This document shows, piece by piece, positions 43,505 through 53,370 of a stretch of 64,000 nt of DNA (its first letter is position 1; every line of letters begins with the position of its first letter). This DNA comes from Larus michahellis (taxonomy: Eukaryota > Chordata > Aves > Charadriiformes > Laridae). A program made the position numbers and the translations under genes. The notes below the pieces were generated by a model. It was given only the letters and a program-made list of their open reading frames with translations, ran no database searches and was not told the DNA's origin. The DNA lies in contig NC_133897.1 of assembly GCF_964199755.1 (NCBI RefSeq), forward strand, positions 169,808,511 through 169,872,510, written 5' to 3'.

Positions 43505-43690
43505 GTCCCTGCGGGGCCGTCCCCAAGGGTCCCCATGGAGTGGTCCCCAAGGGTCCCCACGGGGCAGTCCCCAAGTGTCCCCGTGGGATGGTCCCCAAGG
43601 TCCCCGTGGAGAAGTCCCCAAGGAGGATCCCCACAGAGTGGTCACTTGAGGGTCCCCAAGTGTCCCCACAGAGCCGGCCCCAAGGGCCCC
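43505..43690. repeat. GGTCCCCAAGGGTCCCCATG minisatellite, right part
   Basis: Continuation of the 41735-42115 array after the CR1 insertion, with the same GGTCCCCAAG and CCCCATGGAG words. It gives way to the GGCAC-type array at about 43690. Confidence 0.85.
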
Positions 43691-43694
43691 ATAG

Positions 43695-44340
43695 ACCATG
43701 GCAGGGACACGGTGGCACCAGGACATGGGGACACGGTGGCACGGGGACATGGTGGCACGGGGATGTGGTGGTGCAGGGACATGGGGACATGGTGACGCAC
43801 AGATGTGGTGGTGCAGGGACGTGGTGGCACAGGGACATGGGGACATGGTGGCACGGGGATGTGGTGGCACAGGGACATGGGGACATGGTGGCACGGGGAT
43901 GTGGTGGCACGGGGACATGTGGCACAGGGACATGGGGACATGGTGGCACAGGGACATGGTGGCACAGGGACATGGGGACACGGTGGCGCAGGGACATGGG
44001 GATGTGGTGGCACGGGGACATGGGGACACGGGGACATGAGGACACGGGGACACAGTGGCACGGGGACATGGTGGCGCAGGGATGTGGTGGCACGGGGACA
44101 TGGGGACATGGTGGCGCAGGGATGTGGTGGCACGGGGACATGGGGACACGGTGGCATGGGGACATGGTGGCACGGGGACGCGGTGGCACATGGACATGGG
44201 GACACGGTGGTGCAGGGCCATGGGGATGTGGTGGCACAGGGACGTGGTGGCACAGGGACATGGGGACACGGTGGCGCAGGGATGTGGTGGCACAGGGACA
44301 TGGGGACGCGGTGGCACGGGGACGCGGTGGCACAGGTCAC
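43695..44340. repeat. GGTGGCACGGGGACATGGGG minisatellite beyond SMPD5
   Basis: Words of 10 bases (GGGGACATGG, GGTGGCACGG, GGTGGCGCAG) in blocks of 20-40. It lies just downstream of the SMPD5 mRNA end. The same motif family fills SMPD5 intron 5 at 44995-46410. Confidence 0.92.
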
Positions 44341-44364
44341 CCACACCCCGCTGCGCTCCGGGCC

Positions 44365-44370
44365 TTTATT
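44365..44370 (-). promoter_or_regulatory. SMPD5: SMPD5 polyadenylation signal
   Basis: TTTATT on the plus strand (AATAAA on the minus strand) lies 287 bases past the SMPD5 stop codon. Confidence 0.75.
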
Positions 44371-44439
44371 TCACTCCCGTTGCTAAAACCGCGGCTGGCA
44401 CCGGTGCCACCAGGGCCACCAGTGCCACCAGTGCCAGGC

Positions 44440-44640
44440 CTGTGATGGACCAGTGCCAGACCAGTGCCAGAACACTGCCCAACTGCTGCTGGCCCAGTGC
44501 CGGCCTGGTGGTGGCCCGGTGCCGGCCTGGTGGTGGCCCAGTGCCGGCCTGGTGGTGGCCTGGTGCCAGCCTGGTGGTGGCCCAGTGCCAGCCTGGTGGT
44601 GGCCCGGTGCCGGACTGGTGGTGGCCCGGTGCCGGAGCAG
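44440..44640. repeat. 22-base minisatellite in the SMPD5 3' UTR
   Basis: About eight units with core GTGCCGGCCTGGTGGTGGCC and a period of about 22 bases, between the stop codon (44657) and the poly(A) signal. It is therefore likely transcribed as 3' UTR. Confidence 0.88.
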
Positions 44641-44656
44641 CGCCGCAGCGCCTGGC

Positions 44657-47600
44657 TCAGGGGCCCGCGGGGGCCACGCGGAGGCGCAGGGCCACGGGCA
44701 AGTGGTCGGAGAGGGTGGCCAGCTGGGTGACGAAGGAGACGGCCGCCACCTCCTGCCGGAGAGGGGCCGTCAGGGCGGGGGACACGCCGGGGGGGGACAC
44801 ACCCGGGGGGGCCGGGGGACACCGGGACTCACCGTGCGCAGGGGGGGGTCCCCGGGGGGCTGGCGGAACAGGACGTAGTCCAGGCGCCGGCCGTGCCAGG
44901 GGCCGGGGGCCAGCGGGGCGGGCTGGCCACTGGCCAGGATGGGGCCCGCCAGGTAACGCTGCCGCCCCCCCGGCTGAGAGAGCGTCCTGCGGCGGGGACA
45001 CGGGGACATGGTGGCACGGGGACACGGGGACATGGGGACACGGGGGCACGGGGACACAGGGGCACCGGGACACGGGGACATGGGGACATGATGGCATGGG
45101 GCATGGGGACACGGTGGCACAGGGACACGGTGGCATGGGGACACGGGGACATGGGGACACGGGGACACAGGGGCACCAGAACATGGGGACATGATGGCAT
45201 GGTGGCATGGGGACACGGCGGCACAGGGACACGGTGGCATGGGGACATGGGGACATGGGGACACGGGGGGCACAGGGACATGGGGACAAGGGGACACAGG
45301 GGCACCGGGACATGGGGACATGGTGGCATGGGGACATGGGGACATGGGGACATGGGGGCACCAGGACATGGTGGCATGGGGCCATGGGGACGTGGGGCCA
45401 TGGGGACATGATAGCATGGGGCATGGGGACATGGCGGCACAGGGACACGGTGGCATGGGGACACGGGGTCACAGGGGCACCGGGACGGGGGGACATGGTG
45501 GCACGGGGACATGGGGACATGCGGGGGCATAGGGAGAGAGTGGCATGGGGACAAAGGGACATGGGGGCATGGGGACACGGTGGCACGGGGACATGGCACA
45601 GGGACATGGTGGCATGAGGACACAGTGGCACAGGGACACGGTGGCATGGGGACACAGGGACATGGTGGCATGAGGACACGGTGGCACAGGGACACGGTGG
45701 TACAGGGACATGGGGACATGGTGGCTCGGGGACATGGTGGCTCAGGGACACAGCGGCACAGGAACACAGTGGCAGGGGACATGGTGGCATGAGGACACGG
45801 TGGCATGGGGACACAGTGGCACAGGGACACAGGGACATGGTGGCACGGGGACACGGTGGCACAAGGACACGGTGGCTCAGGGACACGGTGGCTCAGGGAT
45901 GTGGTGACACGGGGATGTGGGGACATGGGGAAGCCGTGGCACAAGGACATGGGGACATGGGGACACGGGGAGGCGGTGGCGTGGGCGTGGGGTGGTACGG
46001 GGACGCGGTGGCACAGGGACACAGTGGCTTGGGGACACAGTGGCACACGGACATGGTGGCATGGGGATGCGGTGACATGGGGACGCAGTGGCACGGGGAT
46101 GGGGTGACACGGGGATGGGGTGACACGGGGACGTGGTGACATGGGGACGTGGTGACAGAGGGATGGGGTGACAGAGGGATGGGGTGACATGGGGACACTG
46201 TGGATCAGGGATGCGGTGACACAGGGATGGGGTGACACGGAGAAGCCGTGGCACACGGATATGGGGACATGGTGACACGGGGATGGGGTGACAGAGGGAT
46301 GGGGTGACATGGGGACACGGTGGCACGGGGACGTGGTGACATGGGGAACCGGTGGCACATGGACATGGGGACACGGTGACACGGGGAGGCATGGGGACGC
46401 GGTGACGCAGGGTCAGGTGCCTGGGCTGGAGCGTCCCCTGTCCCCCCCCGGGGCTGGGGTGGCCTTTTCCCAGGGCTGCGTGTGTCCCCCCCCCGTGTCC
46501 CCACCCCTGTCACCTCTTCATCTTCTCGGGGGTGGACACGGGCTCCTCGTAGATCCTCAGGTGGTCGAGGAGGGTCCCTGCGCGCGGGGACGGGGACGGG
46601 GACAGGGGACGGGGACGGCCATCAGCGGGACCCCCGCCACCCGCCCGGGCCGCGCGTCCCCTCCCTTGGGGACACGGGGTGACGCGGGGAGGGGGACGAG
46701 GTCCCACCTATGGCCCAGGGCTCCTCCTGCCCCGGCGCCCGGCGGCAGGGGTCGCGGTACGCCTCGAACAGCCGGTGCCGCTGGGTGGGCTCGTCACCTG
46801 CGGGCGAGACGGGGACGCGTCACCCCCCCCTGCTCCCCCCAAAAAAACCCGCCCGTGTCCCCCCCGTCCCCGTCCCCGTCCCCGGACCTGGGGAGCAGTT
46901 GTCGAAGTTGAGGTCCCCGCAGAAGACGTCGAAGGCCACCACGTCCCCGCGCTGCTCCTGCTCCTCCCGGAAGAGCCGCAGCCACCCCAGCGCCAGCGTC
47001 AGCTGCGCCTCGCGGATGCGGCCGTCGCCTGCGGCGGGGAGAGGCGGGGGGCGGGGGGGACACACGGGACACATGGCGACACGCAACGCGGCATCGCCGG
47101 CCGCCGCTTCGTCACCGGGACGGACACCCCCCCCCCAACCGCCACCGCCGCCACCACCGCGTTGTCCCCGCGGCGTCCCCTCACCTGCGGGCGCCTGCAG
47201 GTGGGTGCAGCCGAGGTAGCCCACCACCCTGCGTCCCCGCGCCGAGCCCAGCAGCACCTGGGGACACACACACACACCCCCCCCCGCCTTCAGCGGCACC
47301 ATCCGGCGACACCGGCGTCACCGGCGGCCGGGGTCCCCCTCACCTGGGCAACCAGCAGCCCCTTGGCGGCCAGCGCGTCCTCGCGGGCGCCGTTGGGGAA
47401 GCCGTGGTAGCGGGCGGCCAGCAGCGGGTAGCGACTGGCCAGCAGTAGCCCGCTGTCGAGCAGCTTCAGCGCCCCCCCCCGCAGCCCCCGGCCGCCCACC
47501 CCCCACAGCAGGTGGGGGAAGGTGCCGGACAGGCGCCGGCGCAGGATGGCGGCAGCACCGGCGTCAAACACCTCCTGCAGGCACACGAAGTCGGCGTCGG

Positions 47601-48270
47601 ACGGGAAGCGCTCGGCCAGCGACGCCGCCGGCTCGGCCACCATCGGCTCGGCCACCGTCGGCTCGGTCATCACCGGCTCGGTCGTCACCGGCTCGGTCTC
47701 CACCTCCACCGTCACACTGCCGGGGGGTCGCGGGGTGGTGCAGAGGGTCCCGCCGTAGCTGCTGGCCTGCCCGTGCCGCGGTTCCACCAGGCCGGCGCGG
47801 TGGCCGCGGTGGGGGCGCGGCGAGGCCGGGGCGAGGCGGCGGGCGATGGCGGCGGCGCGACGCGGCGTCTGGCCCAGGTTGCTGAACTTGGCCAGGCCGC
47901 TGGGCAGCAGGCAGAGGTTGGCGGTGAGGAAGGTGAAGGTCCGGCGCTGCCGAAGCTCCCACGGCTCCGCCGGCGCCGTGCCGGCCGTGTACTGGTAGAC
48001 GAAGGGCCGCCGCGTGGCCTGCACCGGTAGCCACAGCAGTAGCCCCAGCGCGGCCAAGGGCAAGGTGAGCAGCAGCAGCGCGGCGTACACCGGCGCCGCC
48101 ACGGCCCTCGCGGCGCAGCCGCAGCACCGCCACCGGCCCCGCTCCGCCGTCGTCGGCCGCAGGTCCAGGAGCCCGTTGACGGCCCAGACGCTGGGGGCAA
48201 GTAGCCCCCAGGCCAGGGAGTCCAGGGCCGCCAGCGCCCGTCTGGGGAAGGGGGACTCCGGCAGCAGCAT
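44657..48270 (-). CDS. SMPD5: SMPD5-like neutral sphingomyelinase (7 coding exons)
   Basis: Mg-dependent neutral sphingomyelinase of the SMPD3 (nSMase2)/SMPD5 family, which splits sphingomyelin into ceramide and phosphocholine at membranes. Exons, minus strand: 48270-47344, 47257-47185, 47028-46888, 46797-46708, 46577-46514, 44986-44833, 44752-44657, giving 514 residues with phases that close. Two hydrophobic segments (about 13-36 and 56-83) fit the N-terminal membrane hairpins. Expected active-site residues are kept: N118 in TANLC, E233 in CLQEVFD, D372/N374 in CGDLNFDN, and D499-H500 in LSDHLP. D298 and K303 in DALAAKG match the regulatory DK switch of SMPD3. A Glu-Pro repeat linker (about 195-220) replaces the longer loop of SMPD3. 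The SMPD5 name rests on synteny between SPATC1 and OPLAH. An acceptor at 48372 suggests a non-coding first exon upstream. Confidence 0.92.
44995..46410. repeat. GGGGACACGGTGGCACAGGG minisatellite, SMPD5 intron 5
   Basis: 1.4 kb of 10-base words (GGGGACATGG, GGTGGCACAG, GGTGACACGG, GGTGGCATGG) in blocks of 20-60 bases. It begins within 10 bases of the exon 6 acceptor side. It is the same family as the 43695-44340 array, which lies on the other side of exons 6 and 7. Confidence 0.93.
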
Positions 48271-48384
48271 GGCGGGGGGGGGGCGGGGGGCCGGGGGGGC
48301 CGGCAGGGGGCTGAGGGGGACAGTGACGTCCCCCTGCTCCTGCCCGGGGGCTTCGGCGACGCCGGTGGCACCTGCGGGAGAGAG

Positions 48385-48580
48385 AGACCCCCCCAGTTAG
48401 GGGTGACGGGACCCCCCCAGTTGGGAGTGAAGGGACCCCCCCCCCAATTAGGGGTGACAGGGGTAGAACCCCCCCGGGACCCCCCCAATTAGGGGTGACG
48501 GGGGTGGGACCCCCCCAATTAGGGGCGATGGGGGTGGGACCCCCCCAGTTAGGGGTGAGGGGGGTGGGACCCCCTGACCC
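48385..48580. repeat. Short tandem repeat upstream of SMPD5
   Basis: About six units of roughly 31 bases with core CCCCCCAATTAGGGGTGACG (or CAGTTAGGGGTGA). It lies just upstream of the acceptor at 48372, so it is probably in the 5' UTR intron of SMPD5. Confidence 0.85.
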
Positions 48581-49214
48581 CCCCAAGGCTGCGTCCCGGC
48601 CGAGCTGCCACCGTGGGAACGCGCGTCCCCGGCAGGTTCCCACGCATCCCACGCGTCCCCGGGCTCGGTGACGGCGGCGCAGCCGGGCCACCCGCGGGCT
48701 GCGGCGGGGCTGGGGGGGGGTGGCACGGCCGAAGCGGGGCCACTGGCCCCCTCCGCGGCGTCCCCGGGACCCCCGAAGCCACCTCGGGCGGGCGCAATGC
48801 GGGGGGACACCCTGGAGCGGTGCCCGGTGGCATCTCCCCGCCGACGCCGCCGGCCCCTTCGGTGGCCACGGCTCAAACCACCCTCGCCCCCGCGCCGGCT
48901 ACTGTCCCCCCTGCCGTGGCTACTCACGCCCGTGCCGCCCCACAGCCCCCCCGCTCACCTTCCTGCGGGGCTCAGGGGGTCAGGGGGCGCCGTGCCCCCG
49001 CGTCACCGTCCCCGGAGCTGTGCCGGTGGCCGGCGCGGCGCGCGGCTGGGCCGTGGCCAGCCCCAGCCCGGGGAGGCCGTGACCGGCCGGCCTGGCCCGA
49101 CGGGTTCCCCCGGCTCCTGCCCCAACACCTCACCCCGCGTCACCCCCGGCCCCTGCGGCCGCTGACGCCCGCCTGAGTCGGCAGCGCCGACGCCGCCAGA
49201 CGGCCCCCGCCAGC
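48581..49214 (-). promoter_or_regulatory. Probable SMPD5 5' region (CpG-rich)
   Basis: CpG-rich, non-repetitive sequence upstream of SMPD5 on its strand. It is the natural place for the non-coding first exon and promoter implied by the splice acceptor at 48372. I cannot place a transcription start, TATA box or conserved exon here. Confidence 0.35.
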
Positions 49215-50215
49215 GCCGGGCACTGGGGGCACTGGGGACACTGGGGACACTGGGGCGCTGGGGGCACTGGGGGGCTGGGGGCACTGGGGACAGTGCGGGT
49301 GCTGGGGACAGTGAGGATAGTGGGGTGCTGGGGGCACTGGGGGTCGGGGGGACACTGGGGTCACTGGGGACACTGGGGGGCACTGAAGGAACTGGGGACA
49401 GTGGGGGCACTGGGGGACACTGGGATGCTGGGGATACTGGGGATACTGGGATGCTGGGGGATAGTGGGGACGCTGGGGTCACCGGGGACACAGGGGGCAC
49501 TGGGGGCACCGGGGACAGTGGGGCACTGGGGTCACTGGGGTCACTGGGGACACTGGGGACAGTGGGGGTGCTGGGGGTGCCGGTGTCACTGGGGGCACTG
49601 GGGACAGTGGGGATAGTGGGGTGCTGGGGGCACTGGGGTCACTGGGGGCTCTGGGGGCTCTGGGGACACTGAGGGCTTTGGGGGACACTGGGGACAGTGG
49701 GGGTAGTGGGGTGCGGGGGACACTGGGGGCACTGGGGACGCTGGGGTCAGTGGGGTCACTGGTGACCCTGGGGGATGCTGGGGGCACTGGGGACATTGGG
49801 GACTTTGGGGGGCACCGGGGGGCACTGGGGACACTGGGGATAGTGGGGGACACTGGGAATGGTGGGGTCACTGGGGTCAATGGGGTCGCTGGGGTCACCG
49901 GGGATGGTGGGGGTCACTGGGGACCGCTGGGGGGTGCTGGGGTCGTGGGGGTCACTGGGGACACCGGGGTCACTGGGGTCACGTGGGGTGGTGGGGTCAT
50001 GGGGGTCATGGGGGTCACTGGGGTCACAGGGGTCGTGGGGGTCACTGGGGACACCGGGGTCACTGGGGTCACGTGGGGTGGTGGGGTCATGGGGGTCATG
50101 GGGGTCACTGGGGTCACGGGGGTTGTGGGGGTCACTGGGGACACCGGGGTCACTGGGGTCACGTGGGGTGGTGGGGTCACGGGGGTCATGAGGGTCCCTG
50201 GGGTCACCGGGGGCA
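49215..50215. repeat. GGGGACACTGGGG minisatellite between SMPD5 and SPATC1
   Basis: Words of 8-10 bases (GGGGACACTG, GGGGGCACTG, GGGGTCACTG, GGGGATAGTG) repeat for 1 kb. The last 250 bases hold nearly exact copies of a block of about 100 bases with GGTCACGTGGGGTGGTGGGG. Confidence 0.92.
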
Positions 50216-52515
50216 CTTGGCCGTGGGTCCCGCGCTCCCCCCGCTGTGGGGCTGCCCCACACTCGCCCACGGCCCCGGAGCCTGGGCTGTGGCTGCTGCG
50301 GCGCCGGCCGTGGCACCGGGGGCCGCGGGGGCCGTGTCCCCTCCCGCCACGGGGGTCCCCCGGGCAGGACCCCCCGCTCCGGGTCCCGGCGTGGGGCTGC
50401 GGGGCGGGATCCCGGCACGTGCCGGGGCGGCCGGGGGTGACTCAGTCCCAGGTCCCGGCACATCCCGGCCGCGCCGGCATCCCGGACTCCCACGGGATGG
50501 CAATTTGCCGTCACGGGAGCGTGAGTGTGCGGGGCCCGGCTGGGAGCGGCACCGTGGCCCTCACCTGGCGCGGGGTTGGTGCTGGCGGCTGCTTTGCGGC
50601 CGTGCCGGCAACGCCGGTGGGCTCTGCCGTGGTGGCGGTGGCAGCCGCAGGGCTCTCGTCGGGCGGCGTGGCATCGTGCCCGCGGTGCCGGCAGCGCCGT
50701 TGCCCCACCGTGCTGGCACCGGTGTTGGGAAATGCCCCGCGGTGTTGGCAGCACCGACAGGCATTACCCGGCGGCGCCGGAGGCCCTGGCGCGTCCCACC
50801 GGGCCCCGAGGGCCGTGTTTGCCCAGCGGCCGGCTCGGCAGGGTGCGGCGGCCGAGCCCTCCCCGCGGCTGGGAGCTGCCTGTGCCGTGCTGAACGGCTC
50901 GGCACAGCCGTCAGTGGCCGGGGGGCCAGCGGCACCGTGACCTGAGGGTCCCCAAGCCCCCCTGTGCCGGCTCCCTGCCCGGTGCCGGTTCCCTGCCCGG
51001 TGCCACCCCACCAGCACCGGTCCCCGGTGCCACCACCGCGTCCCCCGTCGCCCCCCGCTCACCTCCTGGCCCTGCGGCGCTGGGGGCCATCGCCAACGGC
51101 ACCAGCGCCTCCCCGGGGGGGCCGGCACCGCCGCCACCGCCGTCAGCTCACGGCCACCGTCCGCTGGGGGTTACCGATTCCTCACCACGCCGGGGGGCTC
51201 GGCACGCCGTGGGGCCGGCAACGCCGCGGCCGGCAGCTCAACAGGTCACAAACATCCGCTCGCCACCGGGCCGGACCGGGCTGTAATTAGCCGTGGCCTC
51301 GGCCGTGCCCGGTTGCCACCCGCCCCGTGCCGGCCGCATTCCAGCCGCAGGTGCGTGGCAAACAACTGCCGGCTGCCGCCAGCCCTGGTAGCCCCCCCGG
51401 TAGCCCCCCGGTGCCAGGCCCAGCGGCACCTTGCCCGGCCGGTGAACGCCCGCGGGGCCGGTTCCCGGGGCATTAACCCTTCGGCTGCCGCCTCCCGCCG
51501 CGGTCGTGCCGGGGGTGGGGGGGGGCTGCCGGCCCGCGCCGGGGGTCGGTGAGGATGAGGAGGGGAAGGTGGAGCGGGGACACGGGGGGTCGCGGCCACC
51601 TGCGCTGCCGGGACACGCCGCGGCGACGCCGGAGAAGGGGGGGGAGGACCCTGGTGGGGATGGGGGTGCGCGGGGACCCCCAAACCTCCCCCCTCCCCCC
51701 TCCCAGCACCTCCCCCCCCCGGCTCAGGGACACTTTGCCCATGTCACCGCCGTCACCTTCCGGCTGTGCCGCTGCCGGGGGGGGAAACACCGCGGCACCT
51801 CTGGCGCCACTGACCCCCCCCAGTCCTGCGCAGACCCCAGCAGGGGGGTCCACGCTGCCGTTCCCCCCCCCACACACCTACCCGGGTGCTGCCGTGGGCC
51901 CCCACCCGTGGGGCACCGGCTCTGCCAGCGCGGTGCGGCGCGGCACGGTGCGGCCGGTGGTTTCCCTTTATGGCAGTTGGCCCCGAACGGCTCCGTTTCC
52001 TGCTGCCGCTTCCCCTTCCCCCCCCCGGACATTGCCAGGGGCCCCCCCGGCACCCCCAGGGCCCCCCCGGCGTGTGGTCCCCCTTCGCCGAATCCCCCAG
52101 CGCTGACCCCTCCGTGGCACCCCCCGGCACCCCCCGCTGCGAGGGTCCCGGCAGCCACGGTGCGACCCCCCCGATGGTGGGGTGACGGAGGGGGGGACAC
52201 CGGTGGCACGTCCCGGTGTTGTGGTTTGGGCTCCGTTCCCCCCCCGGTGGCTCCCCCCGCGGCAGCACCGCCGGCGTCCCCGACTCTCGCTTCCGCATCC
52301 CAGGGGATTTCCCCGGACCGGGGAACGAAAGGAAAAGCACCGCGGCCTCCGCCGCCGCGTCACCCCCGCCACCGGGTCACCCCCTCCCCCACCGCGTCAC
52401 CCCCGCCGTCACCCTCACCGGGCGTCCCCCGAGCCACCGCAGGCGCGGTGACAGCGGGGTGGGGACAGCAGGCGAAGGTCAGGGAGATGGAGCGGGTGGG
52501 GAGGGTCACAAAATC
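50216..52515. other. Unassigned GC-rich interval
   Basis: 2.3 kb without tandem arrays or a recognisable mobile element. It is CpG-rich, with scattered GTGCCGGCAACGCCGG-like words on both strands. Several long open frames exist but overlap on all strands, have no family resemblance and fit the low stop frequency of GC-rich DNA. It may hold distal promoter sequence for SMPD5; I see nothing that proves a gene. Confidence 0.5.
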
Positions 52516-52519
52516 GGGG

Positions 52520-52722
52520 AAGTCGGTGCTGCCATGGGGCGGTTGGACCCACGGCGGCCCCGAGAAGCTGTGGCTGCCCCATCCCTGGAGGGGTTCAAGG
52601 CCAGGTTGGACGGGGCTCGGAGCCACCTGGGCTGGTGGGAGGTGTCCCTGCCCAGGGCAGGGGGTGGCACTGGGGGGGCTTTAAGGTCCCTTCCCACCCA
52701 AAGCATCCCGTGATTCTATGGA
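52520..52722 (+). mobile_element. Short CR1 LINE tail, sense
   Basis: About 200 bases of CR1 3' UTR: the CATCCCTGGAGGGGTTCAAG block, the TGGGCTGGTGGGAGGTGTCC block and the end GGTCCCTTCCCACCCAAAGC, closing with GTGATTCTATGG. Same subfamily as the antisense copy at 4385-5030. Its 3' end abuts the 3' end of the next, oppositely oriented CR1. Confidence 0.88.
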
Positions 52723-52723
52723 T

Positions 52724-53205
52724 CGCTGAGGTTGGAAAAGGCCTTTCAGACCATGGGGTCCAACCATCCGCCCAGCGCTGCCAAACCCACCGCTACCCCG
52801 CGTCCCTCAGCGCCGCGTCTGCCCGGCTTTTCCATCCCTCCGGGGATGGCGACTCCCCCACTGCCCTGGGCAGCCTCTTCCAACGCCCGACAGCCCTTTC
52901 CATGAAGGAATTTTCCCCGATATCCATCCTAAACCTGCCCTGGCACAACTGGAGGCCATTCCCTCTTGTCCCATGGCCTGTTCCTTGGGAGAAGAGCCCG
53001 ACCCCCCCTGGCTGCCCCCTCCTTTCAGGGAGCTGCGGAGAGCGAGAAGGTCTCCCCTCGGCCCCCTTTTCTCCAGGCTGAACACCCCCAGCTCCCTCAG
53101 CCGCTCCTCACAAGTTCTCCAGACCCTTCTCCTCCTTCTCCAGCCCCCTCACCAGCTCCGTTGCCCTTCTCCGGACCCGCTCCGGCACCTCCACGTCCCC
53201 CCCGT
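52724..53205 (-). mobile_element. CR1 LINE 3' end, antisense
   Basis: Antisense CR1 tail nearly identical to 3185-3722. Read on the plus strand it begins at the element's 3' end (GGTTGGAAAAGGCCTTTCAG) and runs to the ORF2 C-terminal region near 53200. It lies about 90 bases from the SPATC1 poly(A) signal. Confidence 0.92.
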
Positions 53206-53296
53206 CCCGAGGGGACCGTCTGTCACCCAGCAGAGCGTGCGCCCACCCACGCCGTGACCAACCAGCGTCTCCAGGAGGATGCTGTGGGACACGGCG

Positions 53297-53302
53297 TTTA
53301 TT
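53297..53302 (-). promoter_or_regulatory. SPATC1: SPATC1 polyadenylation signal
   Basis: TTTATT on the plus strand (AATAAA on the minus strand) lies only 69 bases past the SPATC1 stop codon, so the 3' UTR would be about 90 bases. Confidence 0.75.
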
Positions 53303-53370
53303 GCGCGGCGTGGGGTCCGGTGCCGGTGCGGGGTCCGGTGCCGGTGCCAGCGCCGGCCGTGGAAATCCCG

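Noticed and set aside
43500-46400. Possible histidine-rich (CPCHHVPMSP-like) protein from either strand of the GGCACGGGGACATGG arrays
   Set aside because: It is the same 10-base words read in different frames, lies in SMPD5 intron 5 and its 3' flank, and has no splice or start context.
50216-52515. Overlapping open frames of 100-390 codons in the SMPD5-SPATC1 spacer
   Set aside because: There are frames on both strands at once, no family resemblance, no matching splice pattern and no clear start or poly(A) context.
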